DNA from: Jannaschia rubra
GTDB lineage: Bacteria; Pseudomonadota; Alphaproteobacteria; Rhodobacterales; Rhodobacteraceae
Assembly: GCF_001403735.1 (NCBI RefSeq)
Contig: NZ_CXPG01000022.1
Coordinates: 39,211-103,210 of the forward strand
Length of the DNA stretch: 64,000 nucleotides
Direction of reading: 5' to 3'
Below the pieces are notes generated by a model that was given only the letters and a program-made list of their open reading frames with translations, made no database searches and had not been told where the DNA came from. Position numbers and translations under genes: made by a program. The first letter of the stretch is position 1. Every line of letters starts with the position of its first letter. Below, in pieces: positions 35,268 through 43,282 of the stretch.

Positions 35268-35755
35268 CCGACGCAACGTTTCTTGAAAGTGCGCGCCCCG
35301 ACTGGGTGTCCGTGCTCCGCCGCTACGTCCTGTTCTCGGCCGGTGGCCATCTGCTGTGGGAGACCGCCCATATTCCCCTCTACACGATCTGGGTGGAGGG
35401 CACCTGGGGCGAGATCGTCTTCGCGATCGTGCATTGCACGGGCGGCGACCTGCTCATCGCCATGAGCGCCTTGTTTCTGGCGCTGTTCATCGTCGGCAAC
35501 GCGTCCTGGCCCTTGGCACGCAGGGGCAGGGTCCTCGTCGTCGCGCTCGTCTTCGGCGTCGGCTACACGATCTTCAGCGAATGGCTGAACATCGTCATCC
35601 GGGCGGCCTGGGCCTACCGTGACATCATGCCGGTCGTGCCCGTCATCGACGCCGGCCTGACGCCCCTGTTGCAATGGATCGTGGTTCCGATGGCGGCCTA
35701 CTTCGCCGCGATCGGCACCGCCTCGGAACGGCGCGGCGCGGGGGCAGGGCGGTGA
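35264..35755 (+). CDS. Integral membrane protein of unknown function
   Basis: 163 residues, four or five helices, GTG start overlapping the previous stop. Conserved-looking polar residues inside the membrane (GGHLLWETAHIPLYTIW, VHCTGGDLL, FSEWLN) could form a metal or heme site with His and Glu. I do not recognise the family. It lies just before the CcdA gene. Confidence 0.6.
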   Translation: MTDATFLESARPDWVSVLRRYVLFSAGGHLLWETAHIPLYTIWVEGTWGEIVFAIVHCTGGDLLIAMSALFLALFIVGNASWPLARRGRVLVVALVFGVGYTIFSEWLNIVIRAAWAYRDIMPVVPVIDAGLTPLLQWIVVPMAAYFAAIGTASERRGAGAGR

Positions 35756-36480
35756 CCGATCTCTCCACCCTCGGGCTGGTCGCGGCGCTGCTGGCGGGCG
35801 CGATCTCGTTCCTGTCGCCCTGCGTCCTGCCGCTCGTGCCGGGCTACGTCTCCTACGTCGCCGGGCGTACCGTCTCCGGCGGCGCGTCGCCGTCGCGGGG
35901 GCGGGCGTTCGGGCTCAGCCTCTGCTTCGTACTCGGCTTTTCCACCATCTTCATCCTGCTCGGCGCTTCCGCCACTGCGCTCGGCCAAGCCCTGCTGCGA
36001 TGGCGCTTCGAGCTCAACCTGATCGGCGGCGGGATCGTGATCCTGTTCGGCCTGTTCATGATCGGAGCGGCGCGCCTGTCGGCCATGGAACGCGACCTGC
36101 GCTTCCACCTCGACCTGCCGGGCGGGCAGCCTGTCGCCTCCTATGTGCTCGGGCTGGCCTTCGGCTTCGGCTGGACGCCCTGCATCGGCCCGATCCTCGG
36201 CGCCATCCTCACCGCCAGCGCCATGAGCGCAACGGTTGGAGACGGGGTGGCCCTGCTTGCCGTCTACTCGGCCGGCCTCGGCGTTCCGTTCCTGGTCGTC
36301 GCGGCGTTCACGGACAGCGTCACCGGCAGGCTGCGCGGCATCGGCCGCTGGGGCCGGCGCCTGCATCAGGCGGCCGGCGGCGTAATGGTCCTGATGGGCC
36401 TCGCGATGATGACGGGCCGCCTGAGCGCCTTGTCGTACTGGATGCTCGACGCCTTCCCGGTGCTCGGGCGGATCGGGTGA
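35752..36480 (+). CDS. ccdA: CcdA/DsbD-type membrane thiol transporter
   Basis: 242 residues from a GTG overlapping the previous stop; six helices. Redox cysteines in FLSPCVLPLVPGY (helix 1) and FGWTPCIGPILG (helix 4) define CcdA, which carries reducing equivalents from cytoplasmic thioredoxin to periplasmic CcmG or TlpA. It fits the two thioredoxins at 31828-32918 as their electron source. Confidence 0.92.
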   Translation: MTDLSTLGLVAALLAGAISFLSPCVLPLVPGYVSYVAGRTVSGGASPSRGRAFGLSLCFVLGFSTIFILLGASATALGQALLRWRFELNLIGGGIVILFGLFMIGAARLSAMERDLRFHLDLPGGQPVASYVLGLAFGFGWTPCIGPILGAILTASAMSATVGDGVALLAVYSAGLGVPFLVVAAFTDSVTGRLRGIGRWGRRLHQAAGGVMVLMGLAMMTGRLSALSYWMLDAFPVLGRIG

Positions 36481-36484
36481 ACGC

Positions 36485-37099
36485 ATGCTGTCATACGAGA
36501 AACACGTCCTTCCCCGGCTCACGCATCTGGCCATGCGCCAGGATCAGTTGCTCCCCTACCGGCGCCGCGCCGTCGCCGGCCTGCACGGGCGCGTGCTCGA
36601 GATCGGGATCGGCTCGGGCCTGAACCTCCCGCTCTACCCCGGAGCCGTGGTCGAGGTCGTCGGGGTCGATCCCTCGCCCGAACTTCTTCGTCGGGCCGCG
36701 CGAAACTCCCATGGACCGATGCCTGCCACCGAGATGATCGAAGGCTTCGCCGAGGCCCTTCCGCTTGAGGATCGCAGCGTCGACTGTGCCTTGGCCACCT
36801 GGACGCTTTGCAGCGTGTCGGAGCCGGAGACGGCGCTGGCCGAGATCCGTCGCGTTCTCAAGCCGGGCGGCGTCTTCAGCTTCGTCGAGCACGGCCTGGC
36901 GCCGGAGCCCCGTGTCCGGCAGTGGCAACGCTGGCTGACGCCCGCCTGGCGGCGCTGCGCGGGGAACTGCCATCTCGACCGCCCGACGGCCGATCTTGTC
37001 GCGGAGAGCGGATTCCGGCTTGAACGGGTCGACACCGGCTATGCGAACGGTCCGAAGCCGATGGTCTTCATGTACGAAGGAATTGCCCGCGTCGAATGA
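36485..37099 (+). CDS. Class I SAM-dependent methyltransferase
   Basis: 204 residues. SAM motif VLEIGIGSGLNLPLYPG, the acidic end of strand 2 (VGVDPSPELLRRA), motif SVDCALATWTLCSV and post-motif LKPGGVFSFVEHG. Resembles UbiE/phospholipid N-methyltransferase-like or small-molecule enzymes; no arsenite-type Cys set is visible, so ArsM is unlikely. Starts 4 bp after ccdA. Substrate unknown. Confidence 0.85.
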   Translation: MLSYEKHVLPRLTHLAMRQDQLLPYRRRAVAGLHGRVLEIGIGSGLNLPLYPGAVVEVVGVDPSPELLRRAARNSHGPMPATEMIEGFAEALPLEDRSVDCALATWTLCSVSEPETALAEIRRVLKPGGVFSFVEHGLAPEPRVRQWQRWLTPAWRRCAGNCHLDRPTADLVAESGFRLERVDTGYANGPKPMVFMYEGIARVE

Positions 37100-37318
37100 T
37101 CCACGCCCGGCTTACGGCTGGCGCGGCCAATCAACGTAGAGACGGACACCCCAGCGGGACCAGCCAGCGACGGCAGGCCATGCCACGGGCCTGCGCCGCG
37201 TCCGGTCGACCCGTCCGCCTGAGGGATCACGTCCATACCGCGCGGTGGCAGGCGTCGTTCGCCGGAGGAGGACTGCGTGGACCAGACTTCCTGACCGGCG
37301 GGGCCGACCCGGCGGCGC

Positions 37319-37726
37319 TCACTCGGCGGGCGCGGGCGGGGCTTCGATGCCCATGCGCTCGAGCATGGCGCGCATGGTGGCGATCTCGGCTTCTTGAGTC
37401 GCGATCACCGCCTGCGCCAAGGCCTCGACCTCGGCGTCGTCTGTCTCCTCCAGGAGCGCCCGGCTCATGTCCACGGCCGACTGGTGGTGGGGGATCATCA
37501 TCAGCAGGAAGTCGGCGTCGGCGTCGCCGGTATAGGTCACGGCGCTCATGCCGGACATCATCACGTCCATGGCTTCCATGTAGGCCTGGGTCGCGGTCCC
37601 GGCTGGCATGTCCATCCCGGAGTGGTCCATGCCGGGCATGGCGCCGCCGTCAGCTTCCTGAGCCAGGGCCGGGACGGTGCTTGCGGCCAGCGCGGCGCCT
37701 GCGAGCAGGGTAATGAGCGTCTTCAT
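37319..37726 (-). CDS. DUF305 secreted protein
   Basis: 135 residues from the ATG with a CTAAGGAG leader. Signal peptide to ALA-QEA, His/Met-rich linker (GGAMPGMDHSGMDMPAG), then the DUF305 signature LLMMIPHHQSAVDMSRALL. DUF305 proteins are ferritin-like helical periplasmic proteins often in copper-resistance loci. Last gene of the csoR-led operon. Confidence 0.88.
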   Translation of the reverse strand: MKTLITLLAGAALAASTVPALAQEADGGAMPGMDHSGMDMPAGTATQAYMEAMDVMMSGMSAVTYTGDADADFLLMMIPHHQSAVDMSRALLEETDDAEVEALAQAVIATQEAEIATMRAMLERMGIEAPPAPAE

Positions 37727-37797
37727 GATCGTTCTCCTTAGGTTCTGGTCGGGGATTGGGACGCCTTCGCGGCCGTGCGCTTGGAAGGCGGGATGGA

Positions 37798-38613
37798 TCA
37801 CATGGCCCAGAGCACCATCCAGACGGCCATGCCGATCATGGTGAGGTTCTCGGTCAGCGACACGAAGCCCAGCGGCACGTTGGACTGGCCGCCCACGCAG
37901 GCGCATTTCAGGTCGCGGCGGTCGAGGTAGACCGCCTTGAACACCGACACGGCGCCGATGCCGCCGATGACGAGGGCTATGGGAGCCCATAGCCAGAGGA
38001 GCGCCCCGGCGACCATCAGAAGGCCCACCAGCGCCTCGGCCCAGGGGTAGACGTAGGCGTAGCGGGGGACGCGCTGCGCCAGTAGGTCATAGCCCAGAAA
38101 GCCGTTGGCGAAGCCCTCCACGTCGCGCAGCTTCTGGAGCGAGAGGAGCGCGGTGGCGAAACCCAGGAAGAGCTGGAGCGTATGGGCCGTGATGAGAGAA
38201 GAAGGCCCGCCCCCCATGCTCGTCGCCATGCCCCAAGCCACAGCGAGCGCGAGCGCCGCGGCCATGCCGAAGATCGCGATCACCGGCTTGTAGGTAAGCG
38301 CCTTGGGGTCGTGGACGGCCAGCCCGAGATGGCGACGCAGGTCGTCGTGTCCGCCGATCCGCTCGCCGTCGATCCACACCTGAGGCGTGGTCTTGACGCC
38401 GTGCTCGGCCTTGAAGGCGTCCGTCTCCGCGCGTGTCCGCAGCGGGTGGTCATCCACCGCAAAGCCGTGACGCTCGAGCAGGTCGAGCGCCTTGAGCCCC
38501 GAAGGGCAGACGTGCTCGGGCATGAACATGCGGTGGATGACCGCCTGGCGGGCCTGGCCCCCCAAGGCGTCCCGTGCGGGGCCCGCCGAAAGATCCGTCG
38601 TCGTCGTCGCCAT
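37798..38613 (-). CDS. Glutaredoxin-like domain fused to MauE/DoxX-type membrane domain
   Basis: 271 residues. Residues about 24-98 are glutaredoxin-like (MPEHVCPSGLKALDLLERHG, then TTPQVWIDGERIGGHDDL). From about 110 there are four helices ending in a MauE-like domain with the paired cysteines LKCACVGGQSNVPLGFVSLTEN. MauE-like proteins help disulfide formation in periplasmic enzymes. A truncated relative of the C-terminal half is at 58878-59078. Follows csoR, so copper-inducible. Confidence 0.82.
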   Translation of the reverse strand: MATTTTDLSAGPARDALGGQARQAVIHRMFMPEHVCPSGLKALDLLERHGFAVDDHPLRTRAETDAFKAEHGVKTTPQVWIDGERIGGHDDLRRHLGLAVHDPKALTYKPVIAIFGMAAALALAVAWGMATSMGGGPSSLITAHTLQLFLGFATALLSLQKLRDVEGFANGFLGYDLLAQRVPRYAYVYPWAEALVGLLMVAGALLWLWAPIALVIGGIGAVSVFKAVYLDRRDLKCACVGGQSNVPLGFVSLTENLTMIGMAVWMVLWAM

Positions 38614-38629
38614 GATGCGTCCTCCTGTC

Positions 38630-38917
38630 TTAGCGGCGCGAGCGGTCGAACAGACCGACCAGCTCGTCGAGCTTCATTTGCGTGGCTTGGGCATCGCCGG
38701 CCCGGATGGCTTCGTGCACGCAGGTCGCTGCGTGGTCGCGCAGGATCTCCGCCTCGGCCTTGGCCAGCGCTGCCTTCACCGCCTGGACCTGGTTGAGGAT
38801 GTCCATGCAATAGCGGCCCTCGGCCACCATGCGCGCGACCCCTTGCACCTGTCCCGCAATGCGGTTCAGGCGGTGCACCTTGGCCTCGCGGCGATCGGCC
38901 TTGTCTGCTTGATCCAT
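38630..38917 (-). CDS. csoR: CsoR copper-sensing repressor
   Basis: 95 residues, four-helix CsoR/RcnR fold. The Cu(I) ligands Cys37 (RYCMDIL), His62 and Cys66 (DHAATCVHEA) are in the exact spacing of CsoR. Apo-CsoR binds G-tract dyads and releases on Cu(I). A matching operator lies 13 bp upstream and another at 40919-40936 in front of the cytochrome c/DUF305 unit. Confidence 0.93.
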   Translation of the reverse strand: MDQADKADRREAKVHRLNRIAGQVQGVARMVAEGRYCMDILNQVQAVKAALAKAEAEILRDHAATCVHEAIRAGDAQATQMKLDELVGLFDRSRR

Positions 38918-38929
38918 CAAAATCCCCTG

Positions 38930-38946
38930 ATACCCCCTACGGGTAT
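38930..38946 (-). promoter_or_regulatory. CsoR operator, csoR promoter
   Basis: ATACCC-CCTAC-GGGTAT, a perfect 6+6 dyad with C/G tracts, the standard CsoR site, 13 bp upstream of the csoR start codon. Confidence 0.82.
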
Positions 38947-38981
38947 GTAGCAGCGCGGTTCGCACGGGCAAGATGCTCCTA

Positions 38982-39064
38982 AAGACGGACACTCGCTCGG
39001 ACTTCTCGTCGATTGACCACACCGGCCGCGCCGTGACCGAGTCGGACTTTTTCGGGCGCCAGCA
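38982..39064 (+). pseudogene. Fragment of a SCO1-family gene
   Basis: One frame reads DTRSDFSSIDHTGRAVTESD and FFGRQ, matching the N-terminal part of the SCO1 gene at 33719-33797 (DIRSEFSLTDHTGRAVTEAN). Neither the CPxxCP active site nor the rest follows. It is the relic of an additional SCO gene that once lay divergent to csoR. Confidence 0.75.
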
Positions 39065-39362
39065 TGGATACCGGATCGCCCTGAACCGGCTTGGCAGGAT
39101 TCTCAAAGCGGCACGACTTGACCGGGCCTTGGCTGGCACGGCTGGCCTCCATGCGCAGCGGCGACGGCTGGCTCTGCCCTGCGGTGATCCTTGACCTGCC
39201 GCTGCGGCCACTCCGCCCGTGTCGAGACAAAGCGTGACCCGGTTGCGTGCACTGAGGAGCTAAATGTTTTGCGCCGGCCGTGTTCGACGCTGGATCACCA
39301 TCCATTTGCCGCAAAGGAGCCCATGACGATCCGGACGCGATAATCGAACTACGACAGGACCC
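39065..39362. other. 298-bp stretch without recognisable gene
   Basis: Between the SCO1 fragment and the DUF305 membrane gene. Short broken frames in several directions, no ribosome-binding site. Possibly debris of the insertion or deletion that removed the SCO gene; no element end can be identified. Confidence 0.4.
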
Positions 39363-40226
39363 TCACTCTGCCTCGCACCCGTAGAAGCCGCGGTAGCCGA
39401 CGGAGAAACCCTGATCGAGCGCGAAGACGAGTTCGGCGTTGGCGCGCCAGTCGGCCTCGTCACCGAGCGGTCGGACGGTGATCGTGGTGCCAGGCGCCGA
39501 GAACTCCACGCCGCCAGCGTCGGCCTCGCCCGAGCCTTCGAGAGTCACGAGGACCCCGTTGAGCTTCATGGCCGCCGCGCCGCCCTCCTGATCGCCCCAC
39601 AGCACAGGGTCCGTCTCCGGGCTTCGGTTGAACGTGCAGCGGGTGCCCACCTCGAGCACGCGATCGGCCTCCGCCTCGGCCATCGGCGCAAGGTCAAGAG
39701 TCGAAATCAGCGTGTTCGTAAGCGCATCCTCGACGCTGCCCGGTTCGGCTGGCGGGTCTTGGTAGATGCTCTCGACCGCGTTGCCGGTTGAGGTTTCTGC
39801 GATGAGGTAACGCATCTCCGCTATTTCGCGCCGCTGTGCCGCAATGATTTCGTCGGCGAGCTTGCGGACGCGCGGGTCGCGGATCTGAGCGCGCTCCGAT
39901 GTCATGATGGCGATCGAGTGGTGCGGGATCATCGCCCGCATGTAGCTCGGCCCGCTGACCGTCACCTGGCTGCGGACGAGCCACAGCGACAGCGCGAAGA
40001 CGATCACCGAGCCCGCGAAGATCGCAATGTTCAGCCGCTTGTCGGAATACATCCCCAGCATGAACGCCAGCATGATGACCGCCATCGTGGCACCCATCAG
40101 GATCGCCATATAGGTGCGCGTCTCCGAGAAGAAGACGTGCTCCCAGGCGTAGGTGTTCAAGTACATCAGGATGAACATCACCACCGTGGAGGTGAGGATC
40201 ATCAGGCTGAAGCGGATGTAGGACAT
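39363..40226 (-). CDS. Membrane-anchored DUF305 protein
   Basis: 287 residues: three N-terminal membrane helices (about 5-27, 38-60, 66-86), then the DUF305 helix pair with MRAMIPHHSIAIMTSERAQI, and a C-terminal beta-rich domain of about 120 residues (ADRVLEVGTRCTFNRS to the C-terminal YGCEAE) with two Cys. This three-part arrangement is larger than a plain DUF305. Likely co-transcribed with the cytochrome c in front and CsoR-controlled. Confidence 0.8.
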   Translation of the reverse strand: MSYIRFSLMILTSTVVMFILMYLNTYAWEHVFFSETRTYMAILMGATMAVIMLAFMLGMYSDKRLNIAIFAGSVIVFALSLWLVRSQVTVSGPSYMRAMIPHHSIAIMTSERAQIRDPRVRKLADEIIAAQRREIAEMRYLIAETSTGNAVESIYQDPPAEPGSVEDALTNTLISTLDLAPMAEAEADRVLEVGTRCTFNRSPETDPVLWGDQEGGAAAMKLNGVLVTLEGSGEADAGGVEFSAPGTTITVRPLGDEADWRANAELVFALDQGFSVGYRGFYGCEAE

Positions 40227-40250
40227 GTTTCGTTTTCCTGCTTGTCTCGA

Positions 40251-40847
40251 CTACTCTGCGGGGGCTTCGGGCTGCGGTTCCCCGTCCGCTTCGCCGCCGG
40301 CAGGCGGTGCCTGCGCCGCGCTTCCGTCGGCGGAACCGGTCAGCGACGCATAGTCGTCGGCAGTGAGCCCCGGTAGAGCGCTGACGAAGGCGGTGAGCGC
40401 GACCATCTCCTCGGACGAGTGGTGCCCGCCGAAAGCCGGCATTCCCGACATCTTGATGCCGTTGTCGACGATCCAGTAGATTTCCTCGGGTGTCCATTCG
40501 GTGGCGGCCTCGACCAGATGCGGCGGTTCGGGTCGCATGCCCCGCGACCATTCCGCCGGCTCGCCGCCTGGTGTTCCGTGGCAATGGGCGCAGTTTTCCG
40601 CGTAAAGCGCTGCGCCTTCGGTAACCAGATCCTCGGAGATATCGTCGGGGAACTCGACCCCGCCCGCCCGGCTGGTCACTGAACGGCGCATCGTGGTCTC
40701 AAATGTCCAACGAACCGGATCGGCATGCTGAGCCGACGCCGCGACGTTGTAAATGCCGGTATAGGCCACGGTCAGCCAGATCGCGATGGCGACGAGGAGG
40801 GTGCCGAGGACGCCAAGCGCGATGCCGGCTCCGAACTTCTTCGTCAT
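40251..40847 (-). CDS. Membrane-anchored cytochrome c (CsoR-controlled)
   Basis: 198 residues; N-terminal helix (about 8-30), heme motif CAHCH (AENCAHCHGTPGGEPAEW), distal Met in IKMSGMPAFGGHHS, and a Pro/Ala/Glu-rich tail. GGGAGAGAC precedes the start. Resembles the cytochromes found with DUF305 proteins in copper loci. A CsoR operator is 71 bp upstream. Confidence 0.88.
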   Translation of the reverse strand: MTKKFGAGIALGVLGTLLVAIAIWLTVAYTGIYNVAASAQHADPVRWTFETTMRRSVTSRAGGVEFPDDISEDLVTEGAALYAENCAHCHGTPGGEPAEWSRGMRPEPPHLVEAATEWTPEEIYWIVDNGIKMSGMPAFGGHHSSEEMVALTAFVSALPGLTADDYASLTGSADGSAAQAPPAGGEADGEPQPEAPAE

Positions 40848-40918
40848 TTGTCTCTCCCGGTGTTCCCACCTATCCGGCTGGTTGCTCCGGCTGCTGGGTT
40901 CACTTTGGTCGTGTGCCT

Positions 40919-40936
40919 ATACCCCTAGGGGGGTAT
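40919..40936 (-). promoter_or_regulatory. CsoR operator, cytochrome c/DUF305 unit
   Basis: ATACCCC-TAGG-GGGGTAT, with a longer G-tract than the site at 38930 but the same outer hexamers ATACCC/GGGTAT. It faces the cytochrome c gene on the minus strand. Confidence 0.72.
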
Positions 40937-41118
40937 TGAACCCGAACGCGTTCGAACTTGGGATGTTCCCGGAAACCTTCGGAAGACATTGGTTGTTTTC
41001 GTGTGGTCACGATCTTCCCGCGAAGCTCCAAACTTGTTCTGATCGGACAGCTTGTGGTCCAATCGGGTATGCATCCGTCGTCGACGTTGCGTCCGCGTTA
41101 CAGGTTCATGAGGATCGA

Positions 41119-41910
41119 TCACCGGGCCAGCTCGACGAGCGGAGTGAGAATGCCGAGCAGCAGGGGCTGGTGGACGAGGTAGATCGGGAGGCTGTGCCGA
41201 CCGAGCCACACCAGGAATCGGGCGCTACGTCCTTCGAGCGGCCGCACGCGATACGCCCAGCCACGAGCGAGCGCCAGCCGCGTTCCGGCCATGCCGAGCA
41301 GTGTCAATCCGAGCCACGGGAAGACGGGAACGAAGTCGTTGCTGAGCGGGGGCGAAGCCGCGAAGCCGGTCCATGCCAGCCATCGCGGATCAAAGGCCGA
41401 CGAGGTCCACGAGAAGCCGAGAATGTAGATCGCGATGCCGAGCGCCGCGATGAGAGAGACATGCAGGCGCAGCACGAGAACGCCGACGACGCTCGCCAGA
41501 GCGATGGCATGCAGGATGCCGAAATAGACGAAGGTCTGCGGGAAGACGACGCGGGTCACGAGCGTGATCGCGAGAGCCGCCGCCGCCAGCACAGCTAGGC
41601 GCCGCATGAACGCGCGTCGTTGGAACCCACCCGCCGAGGCGAGGACAAGGCTCACCCCCACCAGCACCATGAAGGTGCCCGCGAGCGAGCGGCCGAATAG
41701 CAGCCACCATGGGTGGGTCGCGATCCCGGCCGGGATGACTCCGAGATAGGCGAGGTCCCACACGAGGTGGAACAGTACTACGCCCGCGATCGCGAGCCCT
41801 CGCACGACGTCGACGATGTCTAGTCGCGGGATCACGCTCGTTCGGGAACTCGGCTCCCGTGCCGACGATGTGCGCGCGACGGAGGAACGCTTATCGCATC
41901 GCTGGTTCAT
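41119..41910 (-). CDS. DUF1624-like membrane protein (block B)
   Basis: 263 residues, same length as the copy at 4880-5671. RLDIVDVVRGLAIAGVVLFH and LPIYLVHQPLLLG kept. The first 25 residues differ most from block A (MNQRCDKRSS...). Predicted inner-membrane acyltransferase-like protein. Confidence 0.75.
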   Translation of the reverse strand: MNQRCDKRSSVARTSSAREPSSRTSVIPRLDIVDVVRGLAIAGVVLFHLVWDLAYLGVIPAGIATHPWWLLFGRSLAGTFMVLVGVSLVLASAGGFQRRAFMRRLAVLAAAALAITLVTRVVFPQTFVYFGILHAIALASVVGVLVLRLHVSLIAALGIAIYILGFSWTSSAFDPRWLAWTGFAASPPLSNDFVPVFPWLGLTLLGMAGTRLALARGWAYRVRPLEGRSARFLVWLGRHSLPIYLVHQPLLLGILTPLVELAR

Positions 41911-41946
41911 GTCGTGCCGATGTAGCCGGATCTGACGCGTCGCAAC

Positions 41947-42333
41947 TCACCGGGACGCATCTGCTGCACCGACCCCCGCCGCCGCCCAGGCGACTGCGCC
42001 TTCACGCTCGTCCGGCGCGAAGCAGCGCAGCTCCGCGCGCGTGAGCAGGTCGCCCGCCTTCGTGACCCACTCGATCCACGGCTCGTCGGCGACGAGCGCG
42101 ACACGGGCGAAGTCGTCCGCGTGCCGCGTGTCGATCTGCATGTCCGCCCACAGCGCGGACGGACTCGCATAGCCATCGAACGCGCCCATGAGAATGACGA
42201 GCGCGGGTCGGTCGTGACGGGCAAGCTGGCGGTCGATCCAGGCATGCATCTCCTCGAAGTCGCGCTCGGACAGTCGGCCGGCACATTCGAGCGCGAGGAC
42301 TCCTGGAGCCTCGACAGCGATCTCATTCCACAT
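41947..42333 (-). CDS. STAS/SpoIIAA-like small protein (block B)
   Basis: 128 residues, same length as block A. MWNEIAVEAPGVLALECAGR and ALVILMGAFDGYASPSALWA keep the fold pattern. Ribosome-binding site AAAGGAGAAGGACC directly upstream. Between the CDF and DUF1624 genes. Confidence 0.65.
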   Translation of the reverse strand: MWNEIAVEAPGVLALECAGRLSERDFEEMHAWIDRQLARHDRPALVILMGAFDGYASPSALWADMQIDTRHADDFARVALVADEPWIEWVTKAGDLLTRAELRCFAPDEREGAVAWAAAGVGAADASR

Positions 42334-42349
42334 GGTCCTTCTCCTTTTT

Positions 42350-43264
42350 TCAGCCGTGCCCGTAGAGGTCGGCATCCTCGTGCCTGCGGTCGGCTGGCTC
42401 GAACTCCAGCGTCGAGTGCTCGACGTCGAACTCGTCCTTCAGCCGCGATTTGATCGCCGCCTTGATGTCCTCAATCTCGCCCCAACGGTCGCGCGACACG
42501 ACGACGTGAGTGTCGAGCGCGACGGCATGTTCTTCCATCTGCCAGAAATACGCGTGATGGAGCTCCTCGACGCCGTCGATCCCGGACACGGCGGCGATCA
42601 CCGCATCGGTATCGATGTCGGGCGGGCTGCCCAGCATCAGCGTGCGGATCGGCCCGCCGATTTCGGTCAGGGCGAGGTAAAGAATGTAGGCTGCGATGCC
42701 GATGGTGATGGCCGGGTCCACCCAGTGGAGGTCATAAAGAAGGATCAGCGTACCGCCGACGATCACGGCGACCGAAGCCAACGCGTCCGACAGGTTGTGC
42801 AGGAAGAGCGCGCGGATATTCACGGAGCCCTTCTGCATCGAGTAGGTCAAAACCGCCGTAAGGGTGTCCACCGCCAAGGCCACGCCGCCTAGAATTACGA
42901 CGGTCCAGCCGGCGACCTCCGAGGGCTCGATCCAGCGCATCACCCCCTCGTAGAGCAGGTAGACCCCGATCAGAATGAGCGACGTGTAGTTGATCAGCGC
43001 GGCCACGATCTCGACCCGGCCGTAGCCGAAGGTCATTTTCGCATCGGCCGGTCGCCGCGCGATCTTGCGCGCGCCAAAGGCGATCAACAGCGAGGCCATG
43101 TCCGAGAAATTGTGGATCGCGTCGGCGATCAGCGCGAGGCTGCCCGACAGGATGCCGCCCACGATCTGCGCGACCGTGAGCAGGCCGTTGGCCCAGATGG
43201 CGACGGCGACCCGGCGGTCGCCGGACTCGGGGTCGATATGAGTGTGGCCGTGGTCGTGGGGCAT
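42350..43264 (-). CDS. CDF-type Zn/Cd exporter (block B)
   Basis: 304 residues; both HxxxD sites (HNFSD, HNLSD) intact and membrane part almost identical to block A. The main differences are in the C-terminal cytoplasmic domain (VAAVSGIDGVEELHHAYF; RDRWGEIEDIKAAIK), the region that senses cytosolic metal, so the two exporters may be tuned differently. Confidence 0.92.
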   Translation of the reverse strand: MPHDHGHTHIDPESGDRRVAVAIWANGLLTVAQIVGGILSGSLALIADAIHNFSDMASLLIAFGARKIARRPADAKMTFGYGRVEIVAALINYTSLILIGVYLLYEGVMRWIEPSEVAGWTVVILGGVALAVDTLTAVLTYSMQKGSVNIRALFLHNLSDALASVAVIVGGTLILLYDLHWVDPAITIGIAAYILYLALTEIGGPIRTLMLGSPPDIDTDAVIAAVSGIDGVEELHHAYFWQMEEHAVALDTHVVVSRDRWGEIEDIKAAIKSRLKDEFDVEHSTLEFEPADRRHEDADLYGHG

Positions 43265-43282
43265 GGCATTCTCCTTACCTTT

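Noticed and set aside
36485..37099. Arsenite methyltransferase (ArsM)
   Set aside because: The SAM fold is clear but the Cys residues needed by ArsM are not present in the right positions.
39065..39362. Insertion-sequence remnant next to the SCO1 fragment
   Set aside because: No terminal inverted repeats, target duplication or transposase motif could be seen; left as unassigned.
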